Of a stretch of 64,000 nucleotides of DNA, positions 1-12,174 are shown piece by piece (within the stretch, counting starts at the first letter, position 1; every line of letters starts with the position of its first letter). The stretch covers positions 435,899,228 to 435,963,227 of the forward strand of contig NC_073692.1 in the NCBI RefSeq assembly GCF_029784155.1, written 5' to 3'. The notes below the pieces were generated by a model. The model had not been told where the DNA came from. It did not search any database and worked only from the letters and a program-made list of their open reading frames with translations. The stretch comes from Uranotaenia lowii (lineage: Eukaryota > Arthropoda > Insecta > Diptera > Culicidae). Position numbers and translations under genes: made by a program.

Positions 1-2825
1 TTCCCGCTCACACTCGTTCACTGACTGGCTGGCCCGCGTACACGCTCGTGTCGGAGGATCAAGTCTCGGTTCTATCCATACACACACAAACATTATTCGT
101 AACGTGATGTAAAAAATCTATCAATCAATTTTCATATAGGCTTAATTGAGAACCTATATTTAGCATTTCCCACATTTTTGTCAGCTTTAGGTAAATAAGC
201 TGTAAGTTCACACAAGACACCTTCTAACTGTTATGCTGCTGAGAAATTAGCTGATTTGCTGATATTAATAACAAAAATTTAGATTCTTTTTTGAATCTTC
301 AAAAATGCATAATGCTTGTTCATGGTATTTTTTTAAATTTGAAATAAAATATTTTATAAGTTTGTTGATGTTTTTTTTCCGAAAAATCTAGCTTTTTACT
401 GGCATTTAAGATCTGGATTCAATAAAGGGTACCAATCCAGTACCAAAACAGGACGGGAGGTTCAAAATAGGAAATTTTGATTATCTTTATCCTTGTGAAT
501 CTATCAAAAACGGCAAAACCAAGGAAAAAATATCATTGAAACTTGTAGATCTGACCGTTAACGATGCATTGGTTTTCGAAAAAAAACAAAAGATCCGTCG
601 ATTTATGAGAAACGCATTGGATTATATAAATCACCGCTGAAATGGTCCAAAGTAGGGCAACTAACCCTCATAAATCTAGCCGTTATAAATCTAGCCAACG
701 AAAAGTTTTTGGATCGTTTTGCAATTCTTTACGATTATTTTTTTCCAAATATCTCCCCACTAGCAGTGCAAATATTTTGCAAACGATTTGACCACCGTAT
801 TTTGGTTATTCTACCTGTGGGGAGCTTTTCAACCTTGTAGAACTGAAGTCAGGCCTGTTTATAAGTCAGCTAGAGAAACCAATCAGAAAAATATATCATT
901 TTTATAACTTCCTCTGTTGATATTTCCGAATTGAGCTTGAACAAACCTCTCACATTCCTTAACTTTATGAAATCAATCATCTTCATTTTTATTCAAACTT
1001 TAGATCATTATTTGATCCCCTTCACTTCCCTATCCCCCCCCCTTTACCATTTGAATTTTGGTCGAATGAATAATTGATTAATCTCTAGGCAATATTCAAA
1101 AAACAATCAGCTGAAATTTAGCAAAACACATAAAACTTTGAATAAATTGTCACTGATGTCAAATTTCATTTGAATATAAAAACATTCAGAAGGTAGAATT
1201 CTTCCGTATAGAAGATATTTAAAAACCCCAGCAAAGGATAACTTCTCAATTATACGAATGAAAAAGCAATTCATTCATCGGTTCATAAAAGTCACCAGGG
1301 ACAAAGGGGAAGCACATCAGATGCGTTGAAAGCGTTGTCTTTTCCAAAGTGAGCTCCTTATCGTTCGTAAACCAGAGAAACCACCTTCTTGGCTTGGTTT
1401 CTGCAATCGCTTTTTGTTGCTGGTAATAAATAAACACTCCATCCCCTTTCCTTATTTCTCCCTCTGCGTTGCTTAAGCTCAACACGCGAAATTTCATTTC
1501 ATTCTCCAACCCGGCAATATCTCGTTTCACCCACAACCCAAACCACCATCACCTTCGCTTTGGAAAAACATCTTTTCACAATTCATTCGACGAAAATCAT
1601 CTCGAGAGCAAACGTTTTCATTTTCCCTCATGCATTTTGGGGGGCCAACAAGACAAAGGAAAATTATTTTTGCGCCCGTTAAAAAGGCGAAATGCTTCTT
1701 TCCCCCGTCAACCAGGAAAAACCGTAATCGTAATACGTGTGTATGTAGAAGGAACTTTCCCTCATATGCGAATGAATGTATCCAAGAAATTGCTCGCCTA
1801 CTACCTACGACGATGCAGCAATTGGATTGCTTTGTTGCTTTTCTTCAGCTGGCTGCCAGATGACTTGTTTAAGGTAACCATCCAAGAACGAAGAAAGTCT
1901 TTCTACACGTTACAACATTTCTCACAGCATACTGCGGTGTTTTGTTTGGTAGGACCCCACGTGCGAGTTTATGCTGCACTTTTCGGGCGAAGAAGCAACC
2001 CTTACATATTACACATTGTTTTGGTTTGCCTCCGTTTTAGTTTATGGCATTTTACTGCTCCGCCACCAATTTATACCGTATGCGGTTTTTTGCACCCCAT
2101 CGTTTTCTCCTCCTTTCCTGTCTCTCACACTTCTAATCGGGGACAACAGAAAAGGGGTGAAATAGAGGGAAATTTTATTCATTCATTACCGGGCTGTGAC
2201 TGTGCGACGAGGACGAGGACGAAAACCATCCACCCTCGCACATTTCATTTGGGTGAGGAAAATTTTCGGGTTTTCCACCTCCACCCACCCTCTCACATGG
2301 TGTGATTACGACGGAAAGCTCCGGAACACTACCAGAACAGCCAGAAAGAATCAGTTTTTCCTAGCAAATTTATGTGTTTAGTGATCGTTACCACCTCATA
2401 GCAAACGATTCGCTTTTATGAAGGTATCAAATAACGCGCCAAACAGTTTCACGGCAGGCACTTCAGCTAGAAAAACACCTCAACAGGAGCAAGAGGAAAA
2501 AAACGCATGTAAGCAATTTACTTTTACCCCGTTTACAGAACCGACAATTAATCATTCCGATAAAGTTCATTCTGGGGCTTGATTCGATTGCCAAAGAATG
2601 GCAGCACTTAAAACTTTGTATGGAGCAATCGAAAGTTTACATGCGTGCTTCGTTTATCTATCGAGTAACTGATTTTAGATTCAAATGTATCCTACGTAAT
2701 AAATCAATTTAGCTCTAATTAATAACTCACACTGCTTTTGAACACATCTAAGCGGTATTCATGAGTGTTATTTCTTAATTTTCCGAGAATCTACTATAAT
2801 ACTCTGTGAACCTGTGTAAGGCATT
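1..2825. other. AT-rich non-coding stretch, no gene seen
   Basis: I see no RNA gene, terminal repeat or recognisable protein domain here. A long open frame on the plus strand (1469-2305) runs through a T/C-rich tract, has no recognisable domain and is overlapped by other open frames, so I do not call it a gene. The 1900-2300 part is less AT-rich than its surroundings and carries a GACGAGGACGAGGACG microsatellite near 2208. Confidence 0.5.
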
Positions 2826-3209
2826 TTACAGAGTAACATAATCCTTTGAGTGACGAATAGGCAGAAACATTTTCAAATCATCAGCATAAACCAGCACGAT
2901 CACATAACACAGCACTTCAGGAAATTCGTTCATAACAGTAGTGAAGAGAAGGAGTCTTAAGTGACTCCCTTGTGGTACACCACTAAAGACCGAGCATGTA
3001 CTGGACCTCAAGCTCACCAGCTTAACGTATTGCGTTCTTTCGACCGAATATGACCGAATCCATTGGTGAGAGGTTATTCCATTTCTGCACAATACCGACA
3101 GTAGAGCGATTATCAGCTGGGTAGTTGTACCAAATGTTTCTGATTCAAACATTCTGTTTTTCAACGATATTTTTTTAGAAGTGTTTCCTAGGATCTTTAC
3201 AATTTTCAT
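2826..3209 (-). pseudogene. non-LTR retrotransposon reverse-transcriptase fragment
   Basis: This 127-residue open frame carries the core of a non-LTR (LINE-type) reverse transcriptase. The diagnostic string SGVPQGSHL is followed by LVYADDLKMFLP, which holds the YADD catalytic box. Only palm motifs are present: the endonuclease, the fingers and the C-terminal part are missing, and the conserved GPLLF after the GSHL box has become RLLLF. It stops soon after YADD. The same box order and the phrase FLP after the catalytic site occur in the longer relic at 12.2-13.7 kb, so both probably come from one Jockey/CR1-like family, although the clade is not certain. It is a dead fragment antisense to the window. 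The family call is inference from motifs; the truncation is seen directly. Confidence 0.8.
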
Positions 3210-5871
3210 ACCACTTTGAAAAAAAGCAGATTTGAATAATTTTGGGGACTAACATGCTATTTTCCCACATTTTGCATGAAAAAAATGTCATTCTTATCAT
3301 ATCATCAAAATAGCTTCGTACTCTTCATCATGAATAAAAATATGAAAATATCATTATTCTCGAGGTTACCCATGTGAGCAACCAATACGAAAAAAAATGA
3401 AACATTTAATCAATGATTTTGTTTGAATATTAGAACAAGGGGCGGTCCTATAGCTGGTTCTTGGGGGGATGATTTTCCAATTTTCAAAAATCAGTCAATA
3501 TGGAGGATTGTTAATATCTGGTGAAATAATGATCATTCGAGTGAGCAAAAGGAAGGGGGAGGGGTTCCGGGGGACGGTCAGCTGCAAAAGAGTCTACAAT
3601 ATAAGCTGCACACTGCTCCTCCTTCCCTCATGAATTTCACTGAACAACATATATTTTGAATACAAGAGATGAATAATGAAAACTTTATCAAAGTTTCTCT
3701 ATATACTCATTTCAATATCCTTATACACAACTTACACATCCTTAAATAAAACAACGAGTGAATCTATAATATTTACTGCGAAAAAATTGTTGATATTTTT
3801 TTTTAATTTGTAGGTATATCTGGTATTTTTAAACTTGTTCACTTTAAAGAATTTCTTGTTATAAATGTAATTTTTGCAAAGAAAATAATACACAAGTTGT
3901 TGAAAGATGAAAATGTAGAGAAAAAAATTGCATGCTATCTTAAATTTTTTTTTTTAATATTAGCGCTCTGATATTTTATAATTTTTTGTAAGTATTTTAC
4001 ATCTCATAATAAATAAACAAATTAAACTAATTAACAAACATAACTAACGGGCATTAAATTCTTCATAGGGGTATTTAACTGAATAGTGATTTGGAAATTT
4101 AGTAGCAATTATTATTTTCAAGTTTGGAAAATCAATATATAAAATGAACACTTTAAATATAAATTTAGTAGAAAATATGATTATTAAAATCAGTTTCTGA
4201 ATATGAAGCTTCTGGAACCTAATTTTATTTGATTTCCTTTTGAATTCATAGTTATCATTCAAAATTTTCAATTTTACTTGTGCAACAACAAATAAATTAA
4301 AAAAAAAGTGATTAATCTTTTTTGTTGTTCATGTGGTTACCTACACATAATTCCTATTTTTTTCAAATAATTTTGAATTACAATAAAACATAATGAAATG
4401 AAGGGTTAATTCTGAAAGTTGATACTTTTCTTTAATGAAGAGTCTCAATCATTGGCAATTGAAATAATCAAGCTTCCAGGTTCAGAATATCAACACTTAA
4501 GCAAAATTTTAACTTAAATTTCAATATTATTGTGAAGATGAGCTGAAAACAGTTTCGGTGACATATTTAATAGGTGTAGATCTTGAAATCCAGGAGTGTT
4601 GGTTAAATATCACTAGAAGATTTTCTGACTGTTTAGCATGATAAATTGCCTTGTTGTCGAAAAAATATTGGAATGATAAGGGAATAGTTTCAATTCACAA
4701 GGGAAAAACTAAAACCGAGGCAATTTTATTTTGGAAGATTTATTTGTTCCAAACTCGACAAACTAACCTACATACATCAACAACAAAAAATGTGTTAATT
4801 TTTTTTCAATATCCTTTATTCATTTAACGATACAGATAAGAGGGAAGAATGCAAAAAGTTGCAAATTTCCGAAAAAAACAATACAGATTTCGTCTAGATA
4901 ATCTTCGTATTTTAAAAGATGGGGAATTATGCTTACTTTTATATTTTTTTTCTTGTGGTAAGTACTCACAATTCTTATGAAAATTGATCATAAAGTTAAA
5001 ACCATTTTTTCTAAATCTTTTTGATATTTTACACATTTACTAAAAAGTGCATTTTTTCAATGAACCTTGTATTTTAAAAATTTATAACGAAAATAAGGGC
5101 TGAAAAAAAAAAATATACAAAACTGCATTAAGTGCTCCTAGAAAAGTCGAAAACAGTTTTCAAATTCTTTGCACCTCGGAAAATGTGAATTTTGTTTCCT
5201 TATGATATAGTTTTGAGTGCAGATTTTGGGTTCAGGGGATGGATTTGAATCTCTATCGCCCACACCAATTCATTCATTTTGAAACAGCTTTTATAAATAC
5301 ATTTTTGTTAATTTTTGGCTTTAAAAAATCATACTAAACGCAAAAGTCATAACACATTATCTCTTTTTTTAGATTTATTGTTGATGAAATCTCTTGAGAA
5401 GATTTTAAAATTTTAAAATTTTACTATAAATATTTTATATTCGATTTCTGTTTGGCAAAACTAGTATTTTTACATGGTCATCTATAATATGAATGATTTA
5501 ATCAATACATTTCAAACAAAATTAAATGAAATCAGATCTGCAATTTAAATTTTTTTTTTGAATTTCATAACATCGGTTATCAATTTTAAGTTTATAATTC
5601 ATATTTGAATGGTGAAAAATTGAGGGTGAAAAAAACTCGCGAAATAGAATCCTCACTGTGCTTCAGAACCTGAATTCTTATTTAGCAATAAGTCATGAAT
5701 TCCTTGTAAACGCAAGTGAAAATAGAACTTCTTTGGATTTTAAAATGAGGTTCTGATGTCTGTTTCTGAGATGACTTCATAAAGTTAAAAAATTCTCAAT
5801 AAACCAGCTGTAAACAAAAGAAAAAAAACATAATTTTGATATCAAATTTATATTTGAATTTTAGTCATGTA
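3210..5871. other. very AT-rich non-coding DNA
   Basis: Long A and T runs, no recognisable domain in any frame, and no clear terminal repeats. Short open frames at 4044-4271 and 4824-5036 (minus) are Lys/Asn/Ile/Phe-rich, as expected from AT-rich noise. Confidence 0.5.
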
Positions 5872-6050
5872 CACTTGATTCTTTTTTTTTTAAACGATTG
5901 TTGTGTGCGTGCAAATAAAGCAATCGTTTAAAAAAAAGTTCAAAACAACCGAGCAAAATTATCGCAAATTTCGAAAAAAATCGTTTAATAAAAGTCGTTT
6001 AAAATAAATAAAACCGTGTAAAATAAGATCGTTTAAAATAAAATCCAGTG
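5872..6050. mobile_element. short inverted-repeat element (MITE-like), 179 bp
   Basis: The left end reads CACTTGATT then a T run then AAACGAT. The right end, read on the other strand, is CACTGGATTTTATTTTAAA followed by CGAT. The two ends pair with a few mismatches. Inside are further AAACGATTG/CAATCGTTT inverted pairs and CGTTTAAAATAA repeats. A TA dinucleotide precedes the left end, but the matching TA on the right is lost (CA), so the duplication is not proven. The plan (CACTG-type end, then a T run, then a CG-containing motif) resembles the larger element at 44794-45854, which may be related. No coding capacity. Confidence 0.4.
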
Positions 6051-6682
6051 CATAAACTTTTTATTTTTAAAGTAAAGTTTTATTAGATTTTCTCTGATTT
6101 TGAATTGATAATTTTCCTTCGATGTAAACAATAATTTGAAATACAAAAAAAAAATCCTAATGGGAAGCTTTTCGCTGCTCAAAACTTGGTCAAAAATTAA
6201 TTTAACGCGGCATCAACATTTGTTGTTTATTACGATTAATTTTTTTTTGTGAAATATTAGTGACTAAAAGCCAAAAAGAAAGATTAGGAAGTAAGACGGT
6301 CAATTGAAGTCATACGTTTCTTAAACGCCTACTGGAAAACTGATCACTCATATGGATAATTTGACTAAAATATAAATTTCTTACAATAAAGGCAATTTGA
6401 CACTTGAAGGCCAAAGGTTATTTAAACTTCATAGAACGACCAAGATTTGTTGATCCATTTAACATAGAATAATATAGAAAATTGAAAATCACATGATTCG
6501 TACGTTTACAGTTTAATGATTTTTTTTTATTGCTTCCTTCTTAATTTGAGCAAATAAAAAAGGAAATTCATATTGAAGGCAATAAATGTACAACGACAGG
6601 AGAATAAATATTTCAAGGTTTTCGGCGTTATAACCATATTCACCCCCCTATGTGACTTTTTCAAATTTGTCATTTTGTAACG
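6051..6682. other. AT-rich non-coding spacer
   Basis: Nothing recognisable: no open frame with domain content, no RNA gene and no clear repeat. Confidence 0.5.
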
Positions 6683-7241
6683 GTTCACGAAATAAGTTGT
6701 TCACGAAATAACCCCTCATGGAAGGAATATACACGCATAGGACTCTGTGTCAAAAATATCCAGAAAGCGAAAAATATGGAAAACTTTCTGTATAATGGAA
6801 AACCCTTCCATAGGCGATAAAATAACTTATCGTTATTTAGTCAGCCGCTCAGGTTACTGATGGCGGTTTTTCTAAGGGAAAATGGCGGGGTAAACTTCCC
6901 CGGAAGGAAGAAGGCAGAATATACCTTCTTATGAATTTTGGTTTTGCTATCGAGAAGTTCGGATTTTAATAAATCGGATTGTGATATCGGGAAAATTCAC
7001 CATTTTGGCGGTTGTATTGCCGGCCTCGTGAACCCGGAATTATTTAGCGCGAACGTTCGTTGAAATCAAGAAATCCCGAATACCGGAAACGGAACTGCTA
7101 TCGACCCCGGTCCGTGGAAACTTAGCCGGAAGTGCCAGTATGCGGAAGGAATTCGATTTTCTGGTAAGTTTTTCTATTGGACTGTTTCTGGATATATTTT
7201 ACTTTAGCGGCGGTATTTCATTTGTGGATTATTTCGTGAAC
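6683..7241. repeat. GC-richer island bounded by inverted GTTCACGAAATAA motifs
   Basis: GTTCACGAAATAA occurs twice in tandem at 6683-6695 and 6699-6711, and its exact reverse complement occurs at 7229-7241. The 560 bp between are visibly richer in G+C than the surrounding DNA, with many CCGG and CGGAA words. A 57-codon open frame begins at 7140 (ATG) and runs to a TGA at 7311-7313, with a strong splice-donor consensus GGTAAGT at 7163-7169 inside it. This could be a promoter plus first exon, or a decayed inverted-repeat transposon. I see no target duplication. The inverted motifs are observed; either interpretation is inference. Confidence 0.4.
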
Positions 7242-7313
7242 ATTGGCAATAAAAATATTATTTATCGCGACATATCTTCTTTCTGTGTCGATTTCGTAAG
7301 AAACCTCCCCTGA

Positions 7314-10300
7314 GATCGAGTCCGAGCTTTACAGCGACTTCTGCACATCAATTTCTTCTAATTTTTGGTGTTTTAGAGTACGCAATAGGTGCTAATAACT
7401 TATTCTTCGGGTGAGATCATTAGGAACGTTATTGAAGATTAATGGTCTTTTTTGGTGTATTTGCTTATCAAAGGTATTCCTACGAAATACCCGGATAAGA
7501 AGACCACGACAATTTGATTAAAATTCAAAACAAAATCAAGAATTTTTAAGCTCTGAATTTGAAGCAAATATGAAATTTAATACGATTTGCTCGTGTTAAT
7601 TTAGGCATATGAGGGAGATAAGAGATAATTTAAAACAAGTGTTCCCTACATTTCAATAATATCAAATTCAAAATCAACACTTAAAAACATACTTTTGTCG
7701 AGTTACTTATCAACAAAAGTTATTTGGTATAATTCAGTCCAGAGAATCGCAAGTTACAGCTGGTTGAATTCGGTGGACCGACTTTTTTTTCAATATTGAG
7801 CCTTTTAAGTGCTAGATTAACTTTTTTTGTTGAATAAACACCCCTACGGAGTGTTAAATTTGGAAAATATAAAAGCATATCTACTTGGAAAAGTTCCAGT
7901 TTTTAATAAAATTCAAGCTTCTGCGGGTATTTAATAACGGGTTTGAGGGGGGGGGGGGGTGACCACCCCGATAACCCCCCCTTCCCGTAGGACCGCGCAT
8001 GGTTAGAACATTAATAAAAAAAAGTTAACAATCAATATTCTCACTAATGACAACTTAAATTTTCAATATTTATAAGAAATCTGTATTTTTCATTTAATAT
8101 TGGTATATTTTTTCCATTTTTAGGAATACTTTCCAAAAGAAATTTTCATCTTTTCAGTATGTCTTTGTATTTTTTGTTCATGTCGAATCACTGAATAAAC
8201 TTTTTGATTAAATAACTTACTAAAATCATAGCTTTTCTCAACTCGCAATCCCATGCTTTCGGTAGATGAAAGGATTAACTCGCTTTGAAGCACCTAACGA
8301 CACAAGTTAAATGAAATTATATTTTCTGTATTTTTCCATCTCGCAATGTGCGCTAATTTCAATATTTGTAAGGCTTCCTGGAAGCTTCAACAAACGTACT
8401 ACTATCTGGAGTCAGTGTGTGCTTTCCCCCGGCCAGCTTTTATGGTATGTCCGCAAATGGCTCAACCAGAGCAAATGTGTAATCAAAGGTGCCAAAAATG
8501 ACCAGCTAACCGGACCAAAACTCGGACAGACGGACATCCAGATTCCCAACAACCCAGATGATGGAAAAAGTTTGACTTTCATCTTTACGCTCCGATGGGA
8601 TTTCGTCTATTATTACATGGCTACTGGAGGGATGCTGCAGGCCATGTTAGACAGAAGGTTTCGACCGGATGTACGTCTGGAGTTCCCAAAAAGTTAACCA
8701 TATCAACGTTTCATTGCCTAATGTTTCTGTGTCGACGACGACGTTTGATTGGGAAAAATCATCATCATGCGAGAAATGTGGATATGGAAGATCTGGCTCT
8801 AGTGAGGTAGTTGAATCCCAACAAATCTTCTGCTCTCAACAGAAAGGATAATATCTCCAGAACCCGTAGATTGGCATGAAGGTGATGCTGATGAGCCTCA
8901 AGGGATGGCTCACACATTATGGTTTCCCTCATTTTTAGGAAAGCCACTCGACTGTCTTGATGAGAAGCCAAACGGAGATGAATGTTGGGGTTTAATCTTG
9001 TTTGGTTGATTATGAAAAGACAGAATGCCTGAAAGATGTTGTTGGCTGCCATCCGGAATACCAAGTAATTGTCATCAAGCCAAACTTAGGCGAACATTCC
9101 AGGCCTGAAATGTGCTAGTGGGATTTTCTTAGTGAAAAATGTTAAAGTTCAAATAGCTCCCCGTTAAGTACCGGTGATTAAGTGTCGAAATTTATATCTG
9201 CATTCCGGGTGACAACATTCTTGTTGGGACGAAAGTTCGGTGTTATAAATTTAATATACTTGCCGGGATTATAAAGTACTGTCATTTCTCTCGGTAGTTT
9301 GGCAAGGAAAGTCCACCCCACGCCAGGCCTAAGGATCAAAACTACATTTGCTTAATCTTAAGACGGAGCTCCGTGAAAATAGCAGCGCAACTATTTGGCC
9401 CCTCGGATGGTCACGTGGAGTTAAACATGTGGAATGAGTTTCCAAAAAACTTGCAAACTGCTGTTTGTCGGTAATAAAATTTAAATAATTTCCTCACCCA
9501 GCAGAGTTTTCTTGAGCCAAGATTAAAACTTTCCTCCAGCTGCCAAGAGGAAATGTGTCACATTCTTTAAGGTGGACGAGGAAGGGAAGTAAGGTGTAAT
9601 TAAGAATTTCTTCCCTTCCTTGATCCGTGTAAGTGGACTTGGACAGATTGTAAGAAAACTCACATAAAAACCACCTCCAACCAGAGGATGTCGTTCTGCC
9701 CAAAATGTTTATTTTCAATCAATTGGCAGCAGTGGAAACGATTCTCTGTTCAAAATGAAGATTATCCCATTTGTGCAAAGCTCGAGAATCGGCTTTTTGA
9801 TCCCTGTAACAACAAGCGGTCGGTCGTTTTCACACCAAACACCCTACTCATAGAATTATGAAACGATGATGATGAGACTTCGAGAGACCGACACCCACAC
9901 ATTCGGCCAGCACACGCTGCTTCTGGTAGGTTCTCATTTGCCAATTCCGAACAGAAAACGGAGAAACTCTTGGCGTGTTATCATCTAGAACAAATGTTTT
10001 CACAACTGGTCCATCCTTGGCAGCAGGGAGCCATTCTTGTGAGAGGGATAAAGCGTTATTAAACTGCATTGGATTATACGGCTTATTGCACCTTTTGTAG
10101 TGTCGAGTGTTGAATAAGGAGAGCTCTTAAGGTACCACTGCTCGACCACTTTCCATTGGGTGCTGCCACTTGGAAACGTTTGAAAAAAGGAAATGAGAGC
10201 TCAGGTGTAGTATCAACTACTCGGCAATGTTTTTAACGTTATTTGAATAAGAAATTTCTATTATATTCATCCACTTTCCAAATCTCATTTTTAACATCTT

Positions 10301-12000
10301 GTTCTGTACAATTGGCAAAAAAAATTAAAAATTAAAAGCCTTCAGCAAAGTCATTGTTAAGATATTTAAAATATCCCCATCCTCTATGGAGTAGGTAGAA
10401 ATATTAGAGTGTTGATCCATTGCTTCAGCAAACAGAGTATTAATTTATTTTTTTTTTTTTAATAAAAATTTCATTTTTTTAATACAATGTTCATAAATCA
10501 ATCTTTTTCTGTATAAGTTTTATATTGCTTGTTGTTATTGTGATATTTCTAGGTTCAAGGTTCAGGGTGTCTGAGTACCGTTAATTGATTTATGAAGAGA
10601 CATGAAGTGATCCTCCTTATTTTGCGAGAAGCGCAGGGGAGTTTATTCTAATGCAACCTAACACCTAAACGGAAACGTTTTTTGGTATATTTTAAATAGT
10701 TGTGTGGACATTTCTATTTTGTTTTTAAAAAGTGGCTGGAAGGGAAGTGAAATGCGCATGAGAATAACGTCTAAAATTGTCGAACAAATAAGGCGGTTCT
10801 TTAAATTATGTTGCGCTATGGAGTCCGATATTTTGTTCATGTACTCGTTGTTTAATTCACAGTTACAACTGTTTATTGGTTAAATCGATGTCGAAAACTT
10901 TCATATTCATTCCGCAAAATCTTTTGGAAGAGTTAATTTCAAAATATTTTGTGGTGGTGCTAATTTTTTTCTCTGTTCTGTCAATATTTATTTTCAAAAG
11001 CAAGTGTAGGCGCAATATCCAAGGTAAATGACTAGAGATGATGGTGCACAAAAATCCGAAACATGTGGTTTGATTAGACGTTCAATACAGATTTAATACA
11101 ATTAGAATTTATCAATTGTTTCAATTTAAACCACAATGTTTTGGATTTTGTGCAGAAAAACCTCATTTCCACCCACAGAAGGATGAACTAACAAGGGCCA
11201 TCAACAAGGAGCAGAGTAAATTTTAGCAAATTTGCTTTCGTCGTGAATATTCCAAACATTTTATAACCATGGAAACGTATGGTACTGTTGTCCACGTTTC
11301 TTCCTTCCTTGGATGCAGTTGACTCTGCGTCCGATACTGCACAGTGGGCCTGGCCGAGTTAAGATGAGTAGTAAATGTACTTTTACAACTCACCGGGATG
11401 TTGACAAGATCTGGCTGTGTATATATCATAAGCATAGGCACGCATAAGCATAAGCATAAATTTAATATTTAAAAACATTGAATTTAGTATGTATTTTTCT
11501 AATCGTCTCTTTGTTTAATTGGCACAAATTTCCATTTTCCACATATGCACCACATATTTCAGGAAAATTGGTCTCTTATTAAAGTAAGTTTCCCTCAATC
11601 ATTCAAAAAGGGAAGTGAAATACACTGGAAAAATTAACTTGTTATTATAACATAATCTGTTTCTTCAGATTCAAAAACTGATTGTGAAGGGTATTTTGCG
11701 GTTTTGCAAAAAAAATAATAGATTAATCACCTTAATTTATGATTGTTACTCAATTTATCGGCCTTATCGGTGAAAAATGATGTCCTTTTTAGTAAGATTA
11801 TGAAATTTTATTTCAAATGGTGAAAATGAGCAGGTAGAATTTATTTAGAAGCATTATCATCACATACCTACCAATTTTTTATTCAGCACGGGTCAACTAC
11901 TATTAAAAGGAGATACAGATAGCGTTGCATCTATCGCCGCACAACATTATTAAGTCAAACGTAGTTAAAAAAAACGAACACAAACACATATTGGATTTCT
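7314..12000. other. non-coding DNA with scattered simple sequence
   Basis: No recognisable gene. A run of 13 G at about 7947-7959 is followed by ACCACCCC and a run of 7 C, so it can form a G/C hairpin or quadruplex. A short GCATAA-type microsatellite lies at 11432-11460. Open frames at 8311-8697 and on the minus strand around 8765-9064 and 9494-10069 have no domain I recognise. The 8.4-10.1 kb stretch is less AT-rich than its surroundings and could hold unique host sequence, but nothing in it can be named. Confidence 0.45.
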
Positions 12001-12174
12001 ATGAAACTTGATGTTTCCTCGAAGAGATTCCTTTCACTTAATTCTAAGCCTACATCTTTCGAGGATATGATGGCTAGCATCTTACAAATGCTAAAACCAC
12101 CAACCCACAGAAAGTGTATTATGTATGCCGTGACCGGGATTCGATCTCATGCCCGCTGGCTTAGAAAATTTGAA

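Noticed and set aside
1469..2305. 278-codon plus-strand open frame
   Set aside because: No domain, skewed composition, overlapping open frames in other phases, and no convincing gene context.
8311..9064. Possible host exon around the 128-codon frame
   Set aside because: No domain, no clear splice sites, and several competing frames.
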